From: Trinickia symbiotica
Lineage (GTDB): Bacteria > Pseudomonadota > Gammaproteobacteria > Burkholderiales > Burkholderiaceae
Assembly: GCF_002934455.1 (NCBI RefSeq)
Contig: NZ_PTIR01000006.1
Span: 1-64,000 of the forward strand
Direction: 5' to 3'
Length of the DNA stretch: 64,000 nucleotides
Shown here: positions 1 to 8,859 of the stretch, piece by piece
Layout: every line of letters starts with the position of its first letter
Position numbering within the stretch: the stretch's first letter is position 1
Notes under the pieces: generated by a model
Told to the model about the DNA's origin: nothing
The model's input: only the letters and a program-made list of their open reading frames with translations
Database searches by the model: none
Translations under genes and position numbers: made by a program

Positions 1-134
1 GCTAACCGCGTCAGAGCAAGATACGCCTCCGTGCTCACCCACATATCCAGACGTCGATCACCGTTGCCATCCTTGCCTGCCGTGTCGCGCCTTGCCCGAT
101 AAGCCGCTTGCCGTTGTGCCGTCGTTTGCGTCAT
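1..134 (-). CDS. Small basic DNA-binding-type protein, N-terminal part (cut by window start)
   Basis: Forty-four codons are visible from an ATG at 134, preceded by a GGGAGA ribosome site; the rest lies outside the window. The start MTQTTAQRQAAYRARR is very basic and is followed by RRLDMWVSTEAYLALTRL. From memory this resembles a family of small ribbon-helix-helix-like regulators found on proteobacterial plasmids and integrative elements, but no search was run. Two copies of a 13-bp palindrome lie directly upstream, which fits an autorepressor. Function is inferred from family resemblance and context. Confidence 0.55.
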   Translation of the reverse strand, partial: MTQTTAQRQAAYRARRDTAGKDGNGDRRLDMWVSTEAYLALTRL

Positions 135-148
135 CTCGTATCTCCCTC

Positions 149-190
149 GTTACCCGGTAACTATCGATTCGAAACATGTTACCCGGTAAC
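149..190 (-). promoter_or_regulatory. Paired palindromic operators GTTACCCGGTAAC
   Basis: Identical copies of GTTACCCGGTAAC (GTTACC, one base, GGTAAC) lie at 149-161 and 178-190. They start 29 bp apart, close to three helical turns, so two dimers would bind the same DNA face. They fill the gap between the end of the CocE hydrolase gene and the start of the small regulator gene at 134. The likely reading is an autoregulatory operator of that protein. Confidence 0.7.
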
Positions 191-197
191 GCGAAAT

Positions 198-2144
198 CTA
201 CCGATGTGTGGCAGATTTAGCGCTTACGCTCGACCGCATTCTTTCAAGCGATGTCGGGCCGACGATTGGCAGTACGACATGCGACGCTTGGCCTGCGCCG
301 AAATGCACACGGTTCACCGCGACGCGTGGGGTGCGCGCCAGTGCGGGCGGCTCGCCGCTATTCGGGTTGACGTCGAAATGCGGGAAATTGCTGCTTGAAA
401 CATCAAGTCGAATCCGATGTCCGCGTTTGAATAGATTCGCCGTAGCGAACGGTTCGATTTTGATCGCGTAGACACGCCCTTTTTCCAGGGTACGTGGCTC
501 CGTCCATGACTCATGAAAGCGGCAACGGAAGATTCCGTCGGTCAGGTTCATCGCGTAGCCATGCGGGTAATCTGCATTGGGAGGATAAACATCAATCAGC
601 TTGGCAGTGAAGTCGGTATCAGGCGCATCCGAGGAAATCCATAGCTTGACGACGATGGGGCCGACCACGGCCACGTCTTCTTCGAGCGGCTCGGTCTGAA
701 ACACGAGAACGTCGGAGCGTGCCGAGAGCGGCATGCCCGGGTGCCGCGTACCGAAAAAGCGAGGGTCTTCACGCTGATCGAACGCGCCTCCCTCGAAAAC
801 CGGGGCGCCGGAAGTCAACGCGCCGCCGATCGTCGGCACCGGATTGGACGGATCGAACGCGTACGAGGTCTCAGCCGGCTGCGCATGTAATGCCTCATTC
901 GATGCGGAAAGCGAACCACCAGCGGTTAGGTAAAACGGCGTAAAACGCGTGCCGGGGAGCGGCCATTGCGATGAATTCACCCAGCGTCCGCCGTGCTCCA
1001 TGCGACCCTGCGGATTGCGCGCCCCACTGCCGCCGCCCATCACGAAGATGCGTGCGATGGCATCGGTGGATTCATGCGACGCCTCGCGCGGTTTCAGCCA
1101 GCGATCGAACCAGTCGGCGCGGAACGCCAGCCAGTCTTTCGCAATCTGGCCTTCGATAACCGCCTCGGGCCCGAATTCAACGTCGCCGCTATATGAAACG
1201 TTGCGGTCCCCGTGCAGCCACGGGCCCATGATCAGGTAGGTCGGGGCGCCGGCAGTGCCGGACAGCGCGGCGAAGTTATCGAGCGTGCTGCGCACATACG
1301 CGTCGTACCAGCTCGACATCAGTACCGTTGGCACGCGCGTCATGGTGTCGTAGTAGCCTTCGGCATAGATGCCGGGCTGTTTCCAGTAGTCGTCGAATAC
1401 GTCGCGCGTCCACTGCTCGAACAGATAGTTCTCGTATTCCGGCACCGCCGCCAGCGGCGAGTGACCCGGCTGCCACGGGATTCGCGCAAACCATTCACGC
1501 AGATCGCGCGCGTTCAATGCCGCTGCAACAAGCGGATTCTCAGCTGCTGCGTTACTGTTCTTTGCACGGTTGAACGCCCACGTTGCCTGCTTCAGTTCAA
1601 AGGCGCCGCCCTGGCGAATGCCGCAGCGATAGCCGTTCGAGAAGCCGCCTGAGTCCAGCACCATGCACGCGAGCCCCGGCGGATTCAGGCAGGCCGCTGC
1701 AAGCTGAGTGTGGGCCGCGTACGACAGACCCATCGTGCCGACTTTGCCGTTCGACCAGGGCTGTTGGGTGATCCATTCGATCGTATCGAAGCCGTCCGGC
1801 CCTTCAGCGACATATTTTGTGAAGGTGCCCTCGGAGTGGTAGCGCCCGCGGCAGTCCTGCAGTACGACAGCGTAGCCGCGCGCGGCAAAATAGCGTGCGA
1901 CATCGGCCCGATTCGCGGGCGGCTGGCCGTGGTGGGTTTCCGAGCGCGAGATATCGGATTTGCCATACGGAGTGCGTTCGAGAATCGTGGGCAACGGCGC
2001 ATCAACGCCCACCCGGTAACCCGGGGGGAAGTACACATCGGTGGCAAGTCGCACACCATCGCGCATGGGCACCATGGCGTCGCTAAGCGGGTTCAGCGTC
2101 GAATCGGCGGGAAGCGCTCCGCTACGGAATGAAGCATCAGTCAT
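198..2144 (-). CDS. CocE/NonD family alpha/beta hydrolase (X-Pro dipeptidyl-peptidase S15-like)
   Basis: This 648-residue serine hydrolase has the CocE/X-Pro-peptidase layout. The alpha/beta core carries the nucleophile elbow GLSY (Ser141), the acid is in SSWYDAY (Asp281) and the base in GPWLHG (His311). The C-terminal third, from about residue 400, looks like the jelly-roll galactose-binding domain of the family. Known members cleave acyl esters or N-terminal peptide amides (cocaine esterase, glutaryl-acylase). No signal peptide is seen, so it should be cytosolic. It is the last gene of the ABC operon and its ATG overlaps the binding-protein stop by 4 bp. It therefore probably hydrolyses what the transporter imports; the substrate cannot be read from sequence. 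Confidence 0.88.
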   Translation of the reverse strand: MTDASFRSGALPADSTLNPLSDAMVPMRDGVRLATDVYFPPGYRVGVDAPLPTILERTPYGKSDISRSETHHGQPPANRADVARYFAARGYAVVLQDCRGRYHSEGTFTKYVAEGPDGFDTIEWITQQPWSNGKVGTMGLSYAAHTQLAAACLNPPGLACMVLDSGGFSNGYRCGIRQGGAFELKQATWAFNRAKNSNAAAENPLVAAALNARDLREWFARIPWQPGHSPLAAVPEYENYLFEQWTRDVFDDYWKQPGIYAEGYYDTMTRVPTVLMSSWYDAYVRSTLDNFAALSGTAGAPTYLIMGPWLHGDRNVSYSGDVEFGPEAVIEGQIAKDWLAFRADWFDRWLKPREASHESTDAIARIFVMGGGSGARNPQGRMEHGGRWVNSSQWPLPGTRFTPFYLTAGGSLSASNEALHAQPAETSYAFDPSNPVPTIGGALTSGAPVFEGGAFDQREDPRFFGTRHPGMPLSARSDVLVFQTEPLEEDVAVVGPIVVKLWISSDAPDTDFTAKLIDVYPPNADYPHGYAMNLTDGIFRCRFHESWTEPRTLEKGRVYAIKIEPFATANLFKRGHRIRLDVSSSNFPHFDVNPNSGEPPALARTPRVAVNRVHFGAGQASHVVLPIVGPTSLERMRSSVSAKSATHR

Positions 2145-3754
2145 GGTTGAGTCTCGATGAAGAGCAGCGAAGTGCGTTCAGCTTTGTTTGGACGGAAAAT
2201 TACGCCGTTGCGCGCCGCCCAGTAGTCCACGGGAAAATAGAGCGGCACGATGCCGTAGTCGCCGAAGCCCGCGCGCGCGGCCTGTTGCAGCAGCTGGTTG
2301 CGCCGCGCTGGATCGAAGGTCGCCGCGGCTTCGCGCAACAACCGGTCGAGCGTCGGATTCGAATAGCGAGTGCGGTTGAAAGCGCCCGTGCCCGCCTCGC
2401 GCGAATAGCTTTCCAGCACGTTGGTCAGCCCGATCGCGGAATCGCTCGTCGTGTTGCCGAAACTGAAGACGAACGCGCTGTAGCTGCGTCGGGCGGCGGC
2501 GCCTGCATACACGTTGTACGGTTGCGTGACGACGTCGTTCACGGCGATACCGCCGCGCGCGAGCATCTGCCCCAGTGCTTGCCCAAGATCGCCGTCGCTT
2601 GCGAACCGGTCGTTCGACGAATGGATCGTTAGCCCGAAACCTTGGGGATAGCCGGCCGCGGCAAGGAGGCGTCGCGCGCCGACAGGGTCGTACTGCTCAG
2701 GTTGAAGCTGCGGGTCATAACCGCCCATACCTGGCGGCACGATCTGCGCGGCCGGTAGTCCCGCACCGTTGAGCAGATGCTGGGTGATCGCGTCGCGGTC
2801 GATCATCTTCGAGATTGCTTTGCGCACGCGCACGTCGCGCAGCGGATTGCGAGCGATTGTCGAGCCGTTGGCGGCAGTGACAAATGGAGAAGCATCGCGA
2901 GACGAATCGAGCGCGAGATAGATAACCCGTGCCGACGGGCCGGAAAAGAGCGTCACGTTTCGTTCGTGGCGCAGGCGATCGATCGTGACGGGGGGCACGT
3001 TGTCGATCAGGCTGACTGAGCCGGAGAGCAAGGCCGACAGTCGCGCCGCGTCATTCGACATGAAACGGATGGTGCACACGTCGAAAACGGGCTGCTTGCC
3101 CCAGTAATAGTCGTTACGCGCGAGCTCGAGCCGGTCGCCCGGAATCCAGCGGACGAGACGATAGGGGCCCGTGCCGACCGCGATCGCGGGCAGGCGGTAG
3201 TCGTCGCTCGCGTGACCCACCGTCGCGTGCTGCGACACGATATACACGAGCCCAACCTGCTCCACGAACGCTGGTGATGGCGTCTTTGTCACAATGCGTA
3301 GCGTTAGCGGGTCGACGACGTCCATGCGCTGTATATTGGCGACTGCGCCCGAAAACGGCGCGGGACTGTTCGGCACGGATCGCGCGCGGCGCAGCGAATA
3401 CGCGACGTCGTCAGCGGTCATCGGCGAGCCGTCCGAGAAGCGCACGTTCGGGCGCAGCTGGAATTCCCACGTAAGCGGATCGACCGCGCGCCACGATACG
3501 GCAAGTCCCGGCCGGATCTGCAGGTTGTCGTCCTGTTCGATCAGCCGCTCGAACATGTTTTCGGCGATCTGCATATTGTTCTGCGTGCGCGAGAACAGCG
3601 GGTCGAGCGACGAAGGCTCGGAAGTGAGCGCCATCGTCAGCGAGCGAGCCTGCGCGACGGTGGACGCACTGGCAAGACCCAGCCCCCACACGAGTGCGAT
3701 TGCCACAGAGTGTTTGAGGCCGCGTCCGTGCATGAATGAAATCACCGCGTTCAT
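2141..3754 (-). CDS. ABC transporter substrate-binding protein, family 5 (peptide/nickel type)
   Basis: This 537-residue protein belongs to the DppA/OppA/NikA-type SBP_bac_5 family. A signal peptide is visible at the start ([16 protein letters not shown], hydrophobic core, then ASTVAQA). The mature start LTMALTSEPSSLDPLF and the LTWEFQLRPNVRFSDG segment are typical of the family. I chose the ATG at 3754 because it overlaps the stop of the upstream ATPase gene (ATGA), whereas the longer frame adds non-homologous residues. It would bind an oligopeptide or similar solute in the periplasm and deliver it to the two permeases of this operon. The ligand is unknown. Confidence 0.9.
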   Translation of the reverse strand: MNAVISFMHGRGLKHSVAIALVWGLGLASASTVAQARSLTMALTSEPSSLDPLFSRTQNNMQIAENMFERLIEQDDNLQIRPGLAVSWRAVDPLTWEFQLRPNVRFSDGSPMTADDVAYSLRRARSVPNSPAPFSGAVANIQRMDVVDPLTLRIVTKTPSPAFVEQVGLVYIVSQHATVGHASDDYRLPAIAVGTGPYRLVRWIPGDRLELARNDYYWGKQPVFDVCTIRFMSNDAARLSALLSGSVSLIDNVPPVTIDRLRHERNVTLFSGPSARVIYLALDSSRDASPFVTAANGSTIARNPLRDVRVRKAISKMIDRDAITQHLLNGAGLPAAQIVPPGMGGYDPQLQPEQYDPVGARRLLAAAGYPQGFGLTIHSSNDRFASDGDLGQALGQMLARGGIAVNDVVTQPYNVYAGAAARRSYSAFVFSFGNTTSDSAIGLTNVLESYSREAGTGAFNRTRYSNPTLDRLLREAAATFDPARRNQLLQQAARAGFGDYGIVPLYFPVDYWAARNGVIFRPNKAERTSLLFIETQP

Positions 3755-4794
3755 TGCGCCTCCACCAGATGACACGCGACCTGATGAGCGGTGCCGCTCG
3801 CGCGCAACATGGGGCGCTCGGTGCGGCAACGCTGCGTTGCATGGGGACAGCGTGGGTGAAAATGGCAGCCGTCGGGGGGCGCGAGCGGAGATGGAATTTC
3901 GCCTTGAATCGGCTCGAACTGCCGTTTGCGGTTCGAGAGGCGCGGCATCTGCGCAAGCAGCGCGATCGTGTACGGATGCCGCGGATTGGCGAACAGCTCG
4001 ACGGTCGGCGCGGTTTCGACGATACGGCCGAGATACATGATGGCGACTCGATCGCTGATGTGCTCGACGACGCCCAGATCGTGGCTGATGAACAGGTAGG
4101 TAAGACCGAGATCGCGGCGCAGTTGCACGAACAAATTGATGATCTGCGCCTGGATCGACACATCGAGGGCCGCGATCGATTCGTCGCAGATCAGAAAATC
4201 TGGCTTGACCGCCAAGGCGCGACCGATACCGATGCGCTGACGTTGGCCGCCGGAAAACTGATGCGGGAAGCGCTCGCGGAAATCCGGATTCAGGCCAACG
4301 CGCTCCATCACGTCGACGACATAGGCATCCAGGTGCTTGCGCTCCACGAATCCGTGCACCAGCGGCGCCTCGCCAATGATGTCGCGCACCCGCTTGCGCG
4401 GATTGAGAGACGACAGCGGGTCCTGGAATATCATTTGGGTGGCGAGCCGATGACGCGCAGTGCGCTGTCCAGCGCGAGTCCCGTCATGCTCGCTGCGTGA
4501 GGCCGACGGCTCGGCGGTCTTCTCGATCGTGCGTATCGAGCCGCTCGACGGCGTCCCGATCCCGGCGAGCATCCGGCCGAGCGTCGATTTGCCACAGCCG
4601 GACTCGCCGACGAGACCGACCACTTCGCCGCGATGGATCGTCAGGCTGACATCATCGACTGCGTGGACGACCTGTTCCTCAGCGCGCGCGCCGAGCCAGC
4701 CGGCGATTCGCTCCGCGTAGTTCAGGCGACGAACGAAGCGGCGCGACACGTGGTCGACTTCGACCATCGGCACCATGACATGGGGTGCGTTCAT
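3751..4794 (-). CDS. Peptide-type ABC transporter ATP-binding protein (OppF/DppF-like)
   Basis: 347 residues. Walker [10 protein letters not shown] is at 63-71, the Q-loop Gln at 124, the signature FSGGQRQR at 180-187, Walker B ending CDES near 203-206, and the switch His at 238. The C-terminal oligopeptide-transporter extension carries the Cys cluster [10 protein letters not shown] seen in OppD/OppF proteins, which may bind Fe-S. Walker B reads DES where most relatives read DEP. An insertion of about 30 residues (roughly 85-118) separates Walker A from the Q-loop. The start at 4794 overlaps the preceding gene by 4 bp. It pairs with the OppD-like subunit to energise import. Confidence 0.92.
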   Translation of the reverse strand: MNAPHVMVPMVEVDHVSRRFVRRLNYAERIAGWLGARAEEQVVHAVDDVSLTIHRGEVVGLVGESGCGKSTLGRMLAGIGTPSSGSIRTIEKTAEPSASRSEHDGTRAGQRTARHRLATQMIFQDPLSSLNPRKRVRDIIGEAPLVHGFVERKHLDAYVVDVMERVGLNPDFRERFPHQFSGGQRQRIGIGRALAVKPDFLICDESIAALDVSIQAQIINLFVQLRRDLGLTYLFISHDLGVVEHISDRVAIMYLGRIVETAPTVELFANPRHPYTIALLAQMPRLSNRKRQFEPIQGEIPSPLAPPDGCHFHPRCPHATQRCRTERPMLRASGTAHQVACHLVEAQ

Positions 4795-5768
4795 GCGGGC
4801 GCTCCGGAACGTGGATGGAAACAACGGTACTGATGAATGCCATCGCCGCTGATGGGAGGCTCCGCGCTCCGGCAGAGCGCGGTGGCGTATTCGCAACGCG
4901 GCGCAAACGCGCAGCCTACCGGCAGCTGGAGCGCGCTTGGCGCGATACCCGGGATCTGTTTCAGCGGTTCGCCCCGCCGCGCCTTTTCGGGTAGGGAGGC
5001 GATCAGCCCGATCGTGTAAGGATGGCGCGGTCGTTCGAGAATATCGTCGACGCTGCCGGTCTCGACAACCCGGCCGGCGTACATCACGCATATCCGGTCA
5101 GCCAGCCCAGCGACCACCGCAAGATCGTGGCTCACCCAGACCATCGCCGTGTGGGAGTGGGCGCATAGTTTCTGCATTTCCGCGAGAATCTGCGCCTGGA
5201 TTGTGACGTCGAGCGCAGTGGTCGGTTCGTCGGCAATGATCAGTTCCGGGTCGTGCAGCAGCGCGATCGCAATCGCCACGCGTTGTCGCATGCCGCCCGA
5301 CAACTGATGTGGGTATGCGCGCAAGCGTTCGCCCGGCGACGGAATGCCGACCGACGCGAGGGCATCGTGCGCGCGTTGCCGCGCCTCGTGCTTCGATACG
5401 CGAGCGTGGGCCTGCACCGCCTCGATCATCTGCGTGTCAATGCGCAGAACCGGGTTCAGCGTCATCATCGGATCCTGAAAGATCATCGCGATGCGGTTGC
5501 CACGCAAGCGGCGAAGCGCTTCAGGCGTGAGCGTCGTCAGGTCTTCGCCTTTGAACAGCACGCGCCCGCCGACAATCCGTCCCGGTGCGTCGATCAACCC
5601 GAGCACGGAGAAGCCGGTAATCGATTTGCCTGAACCGGATTCGCCGACGAGGCCGACGATCTCGCCTGGCGCGACGTCGAAACTCGCGTCATCGACGGCC
5701 TTCGCAACGCCCGCACCGGTGAAGAAATAGGTGCGCAAATTCCGCACGGACAAGGTAGGAGTGGACAT
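4791..5768 (-). CDS. Peptide-type ABC transporter ATP-binding protein (OppD/DppD-like)
   Basis: 325 residues from the ATG at 5768 (MSTPTLSVRNLRTYFF). Walker A GESGSGKS is at 42-49; the signature LSGGMRQRVAIA and Walker B ending LIIADEPTTALD follow. The C-terminal FAPRCEYATALC segment is the OppD/DppD Cys-rich tail. It is one half of the heterodimeric ATPase with the next gene, whose ATG overlaps this stop. An 8-bp gap separates it from the upstream permease gene. Longer in-frame starts add Arg-rich residues that overlap the permease and are not credible. Confidence 0.92.
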   Translation of the reverse strand: MSTPTLSVRNLRTYFFTGAGVAKAVDDASFDVAPGEIVGLVGESGSGKSITGFSVLGLIDAPGRIVGGRVLFKGEDLTTLTPEALRRLRGNRIAMIFQDPMMTLNPVLRIDTQMIEAVQAHARVSKHEARQRAHDALASVGIPSPGERLRAYPHQLSGGMRQRVAIAIALLHDPELIIADEPTTALDVTIQAQILAEMQKLCAHSHTAMVWVSHDLAVVAGLADRICVMYAGRVVETGSVDDILERPRHPYTIGLIASLPEKARRGEPLKQIPGIAPSALQLPVGCAFAPRCEYATALCRSAEPPISGDGIHQYRCFHPRSGAPA

Positions 5769-5776
5769 GCGAAATC

Positions 5777-6688
5777 CTATTTCTGCAGGCGCGGGTTCAA
5801 TGCTTCGCGCAGACTGTCGCCGACGATATTCATGCTGAACACGAGCATGAGCAGCAATAGGCCAGGGAAAACACTGATCCAGTAAAAGCCTGCGATCAAT
5901 TGCTGATAGCCGTTCGCGATCAGCAGACCCAGCGAGGGCTGCGTGACCGGCAGGCCGATGCCGAGAAAGCTCAAGGTCGCTTCGGCTGAAATGGCGGCGG
6001 CAATCTGTACAAGGGCAATCACAATGACGGGCGGAAGGCAGTTCGGCAGTAGCTGGCTGAACAACGCGCGGCGGTGGCTCAGGCCAAGGCACAGCGCGGC
6101 CTCCATGTACTCCTTGCGGCGTTCGACGGCGGCGACCGCTCGCACGGTGCGGGCAAAATAGGCCCACTGCACGACGACCAATGCGAGGATTACCTTGTCG
6201 ATACCCTGGCCGAGAATGGCGAGCATCATCAGCGCGACGAGGATCGTGGGGAATCCGAGCATCAGATCCACGGCACGCATCACTAGGGTATCGACGTAGC
6301 GGCCGAAGTACGCGGCGACGAGACCGAGCGTGGTGCCCAGGGTCATCGCGAACACGCCGCTCAGCAGACCCACGCCAAGGCTGATACGCAGCCCGTACAT
6401 CATTGCGGCGAGCATGTCGCGCCCGAGCGCATCGCTGCCAAGCAGATACAGATGACCGCTCGCTCCGCGCGCGCCGGGCGGAAGGCGGCCATCGACGATA
6501 TTGAGCACGGCGAGATCATACGGATTCTGCGGCGCGATCCATGGCGCAAACAGCGCAATCACGACGAGAGCAAGACATACGCAGGTCGCGGCGGCGACGG
6601 CCGGCTTGCCGAACAGGCTGCGCAGCACGATGCCCAACGTCGTATTGCGATCTACGCGCCACGAAGGAACTGTTGTACTCGCTCTCAT
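5777..6688 (-). CDS. Peptide-type ABC transporter permease (OppC/DppC-like)
   Basis: 303 residues starting MRASTTVPSWRVDRN. An N-terminal membrane segment (about residues 30-50) is followed by the extracytoplasmic stretch with the family hallmark LLGSDALGRDMLAAMMYGLR. Five more hydrophobic segments follow. The cytoplasmic EAALCLGLSHRRALFSQLLPN segment is the EAA loop that docks the ATPase. The start overlaps the stop of the first permease by 4 bp (ATGA at 6685-6688). It forms the heteromeric channel with that permease. Confidence 0.9.
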   Translation of the reverse strand: MRASTTVPSWRVDRNTTLGIVLRSLFGKPAVAAATCVCLALVVIALFAPWIAPQNPYDLAVLNIVDGRLPPGARGASGHLYLLGSDALGRDMLAAMMYGLRISLGVGLLSGVFAMTLGTTLGLVAAYFGRYVDTLVMRAVDLMLGFPTILVALMMLAILGQGIDKVILALVVVQWAYFARTVRAVAAVERRKEYMEAALCLGLSHRRALFSQLLPNCLPPVIVIALVQIAAAISAEATLSFLGIGLPVTQPSLGLLIANGYQQLIAGFYWISVFPGLLLLMLVFSMNIVGDSLREALNPRLQK

Positions 6689-7656
6689 GCCGCCTCCAAC
6701 CGCACGCGGGGATCCAGTAGCGAATAGATGACGTCGACGACAAGGTTGAGTAGCGTGAACATCGCGACCACGATAAGCAGATAGGCAACGATCACCGGTC
6801 GATCGAGCTTCGTGATGCTGTCGATGATCAGCTTGCCGACGCCTGGCCACGCGAAGATCGTCTCCGTTACGGTGGCGAATGCGATCAACGAGCCGAATTC
6901 CATTCCGACGACCGTGACGATTGGAATCAGGATGTTCTTGAGGACATGCACGAAGATCACACGCCGCTCGGGCAGGCCTTTGGCTCGGGCGAACTTCACG
7001 TAGTCGAGCGGCAGCGTTTCGCGGACCCCAGCGCGCGTGAGGCGCGTGACGAGCGACATCTTGAAAAGCGACAGATTGAGTGCCGGCAGCAGCAGGTGCC
7101 GCAGCCCATCCCACGTCGCGAGGCTGGTGTGGATACCGAACAGCACGCCAGGTTGACCGCGGCCGGCCGACGGCAGCCAGCCCAGCGTGACCGAAAAGAT
7201 CAGCACGAGCATGATGCCTTGCCAGAAGTTCGGCAGGCTGAACCCTAGTGTCGAGCCCGTCATTACCGTGCGGTCGAGCACGGATCCGGCCCTCAGCCCG
7301 GCGATCAGGCCGAGCGGCAGACCGACTATTAGGGCAAGTACTAGCGCCACGAGCGCGAGCTCCAGCGTTGCAGGCAGACGTTCAAGAATGAGCTGAATCG
7401 ACGGCTGGTTGAACACGAACGAGCGCCCGAGATCACCGTGCAGTGCTCGCCCGATGAAATGCAGATACTGTTGCCAGAGCGGCTGGTCAAGCCCGAGCGA
7501 TTGCACGGCCTGGGCGACTTCGGCGGGCGTAGCGTCGGCCGGAACGAGAATCGCGATCGGGTCCCCGATGGCGAACACGCCGCAGAAGACCAGCAAGGAC
7601 GTGAGCAGCAGCACGCCGACGCTCTGGATTAGCCGCCGGATGATGAAGGCGATCAT
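6685..7656 (-). CDS. Peptide-type ABC transporter permease (OppB/DppB-like), first gene of operon
   Basis: 323 residues from the ATG at 7656 (MIAFIIRRLIQSVGVLLLTS), which is the classic OppB/DppB N-terminus; the longer frame to 7848 is not homologous. Six membrane segments are visible. The EAA loop is the KFARAKGLPERRVIFVHVLK segment. It heads a six-gene unit running to position 198, with 4-bp overlaps at most joints, so translation is coupled. Expression is probably set by the divergent LysR gene at 7801, across a 144-bp intergenic region with a perfect palindrome. Confidence 0.9.
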   Translation of the reverse strand: MIAFIIRRLIQSVGVLLLTSLLVFCGVFAIGDPIAILVPADATPAEVAQAVQSLGLDQPLWQQYLHFIGRALHGDLGRSFVFNQPSIQLILERLPATLELALVALVLALIVGLPLGLIAGLRAGSVLDRTVMTGSTLGFSLPNFWQGIMLVLIFSVTLGWLPSAGRGQPGVLFGIHTSLATWDGLRHLLLPALNLSLFKMSLVTRLTRAGVRETLPLDYVKFARAKGLPERRVIFVHVLKNILIPIVTVVGMEFGSLIAFATVTETIFAWPGVGKLIIDSITKLDRPVIVAYLLIVVAMFTLLNLVVDVIYSLLDPRVRLEAA

Positions 7657-7774
7657 TGCGTGTGAAACCTCAAATGATGAAAATGCGATGTGTTCCGGTG
7701 GCCCAAGCGGCACCGGGCTGTGCATCGCCACGATCATTCGACGGCAAAAAACTGTCCGCAACCTTATGTTGATC

Positions 7775-7792
7775 CGGCATAGCCCTATGCCG
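7775..7792. promoter_or_regulatory. Perfect palindrome, candidate LysR operator
   Basis: CGGCATAG-CC-CTATGCCG is an exact 8+2+8 inverted repeat. It ends 8 bp before the LysR start codon in the divergent region between the LysR gene and the ABC/hydrolase operon. It contains a T-N11-A-type core. Sitting on the LysR leader, it is placed for autorepression and possibly for activating the divergent operon. Confidence 0.6.
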
Positions 7793-7800
7793 AACGTGAG

Positions 7801-8721
7801 ATGAACCTTAAACAACTCGAGGCTTTTCTGGCGATTTCGACGCTGCATACGACGACGGCTGCCGCGCAGCGCTTAGGCTGCTCGCAGCCGGCGGTGAGCC
7901 GTCTTCTGAGCCAGTTGGAGGAGGATCTTGGCCTGAGCCTGTTCGTGCGCGAACAAGGCCGGCTGACGCCAACGCGTGAAGGCGATGCGCTCGTGCAGGA
8001 AGTGGAGACAATCGTCGAGGCGGCGCGCTGCCTCGAACGACATGCCAAGCAACTGCGACTGGCGGGTACCCAGCGTAAGCTCGTGCGCATCATGGTTCCG
8101 AATACCTTTGCCCAGTTTCTGCTGCCCGCTGTCACGCAGCGTTTCTACGAAACGCATCCCGACGCGGTATTGGAAGTGTTTTCGGGCACCTACGACGCTT
8201 CGGAGCGCGCCTTGCTGAGCCGCGAGATCGATCTGGCGTTCGTACGACTGCCGACGCGCCTCGCCGGCTTTTCAGTCAAGTGGCGGTTCGAGAGCGAATC
8301 GGTGTGTGTCATGCCGCGCTCGCACCCACTCGCCGGGAACGCGACCATTTCCCCAAGCGATCTGGACGGCGTGCCGCTCATCATGCTGTGGCGTCAGAGC
8401 GCGCTTCGGCATGAAGTGGACTCGGCGTTCCGCAGCGCGAGGGTGACACCGAATGTGGTCGCTGAGGTGCATTCGGTGAGTGTGGCGTGCGCGATGGCGG
8501 CACGCGGGGTTGGCGCGGCTATCGTCAACCGGCTGATCGCGCAATGCTGCGACGCGGAACAGTTCGTGATGAGGCCGTTCGTGCCGACGATCAGCTTCGA
8601 GACGGGGATAGCGTCCCCCGAAAACTATCCGATCAGCGGAACCTGCGATGCGTTTGCCGCTTTTCTTGCCGAAGCGCTGAAAGACCTTCACGCCCGGCGC
8701 GCGACTGGTCAATTGGAGTAG
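7801..8721 (+). CDS. LysR-family transcriptional regulator of the ABC/CocE operon
   Basis: 306 residues. The N-terminal winged helix-turn-helix (about 1-60) carries TAAAQRLGCSQPAVSRLLSQ, followed by the linker helix and an inducer-binding domain (about 90-295). It is divergent from the peptide-type ABC/CocE operon, the usual arrangement for a LysR activator that senses the imported solute. The palindrome at 7775-7792 is a plausible binding site. The effector cannot be inferred. Confidence 0.9.
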   Translation: MNLKQLEAFLAISTLHTTTAAAQRLGCSQPAVSRLLSQLEEDLGLSLFVREQGRLTPTREGDALVQEVETIVEAARCLERHAKQLRLAGTQRKLVRIMVPNTFAQFLLPAVTQRFYETHPDAVLEVFSGTYDASERALLSREIDLAFVRLPTRLAGFSVKWRFESESVCVMPRSHPLAGNATISPSDLDGVPLIMLWRQSALRHEVDSAFRSARVTPNVVAEVHSVSVACAMAARGVGAAIVNRLIAQCCDAEQFVMRPFVPTISFETGIASPENYPISGTCDAFAAFLAEALKDLHARRATGQLE

Positions 8722-8859
8722 CAGCAGTTGCAATGGACGCGTATAGAAACGCTTCGCCGCTCGCCTGAAGAACATGATGAAACGTCGCGCCCGCAAGCTC
8801 ATTCCATTTGCACGATAGCTTCCCCAAACCAATGACGCGGTGCCCTTGCCGAACCGAGG

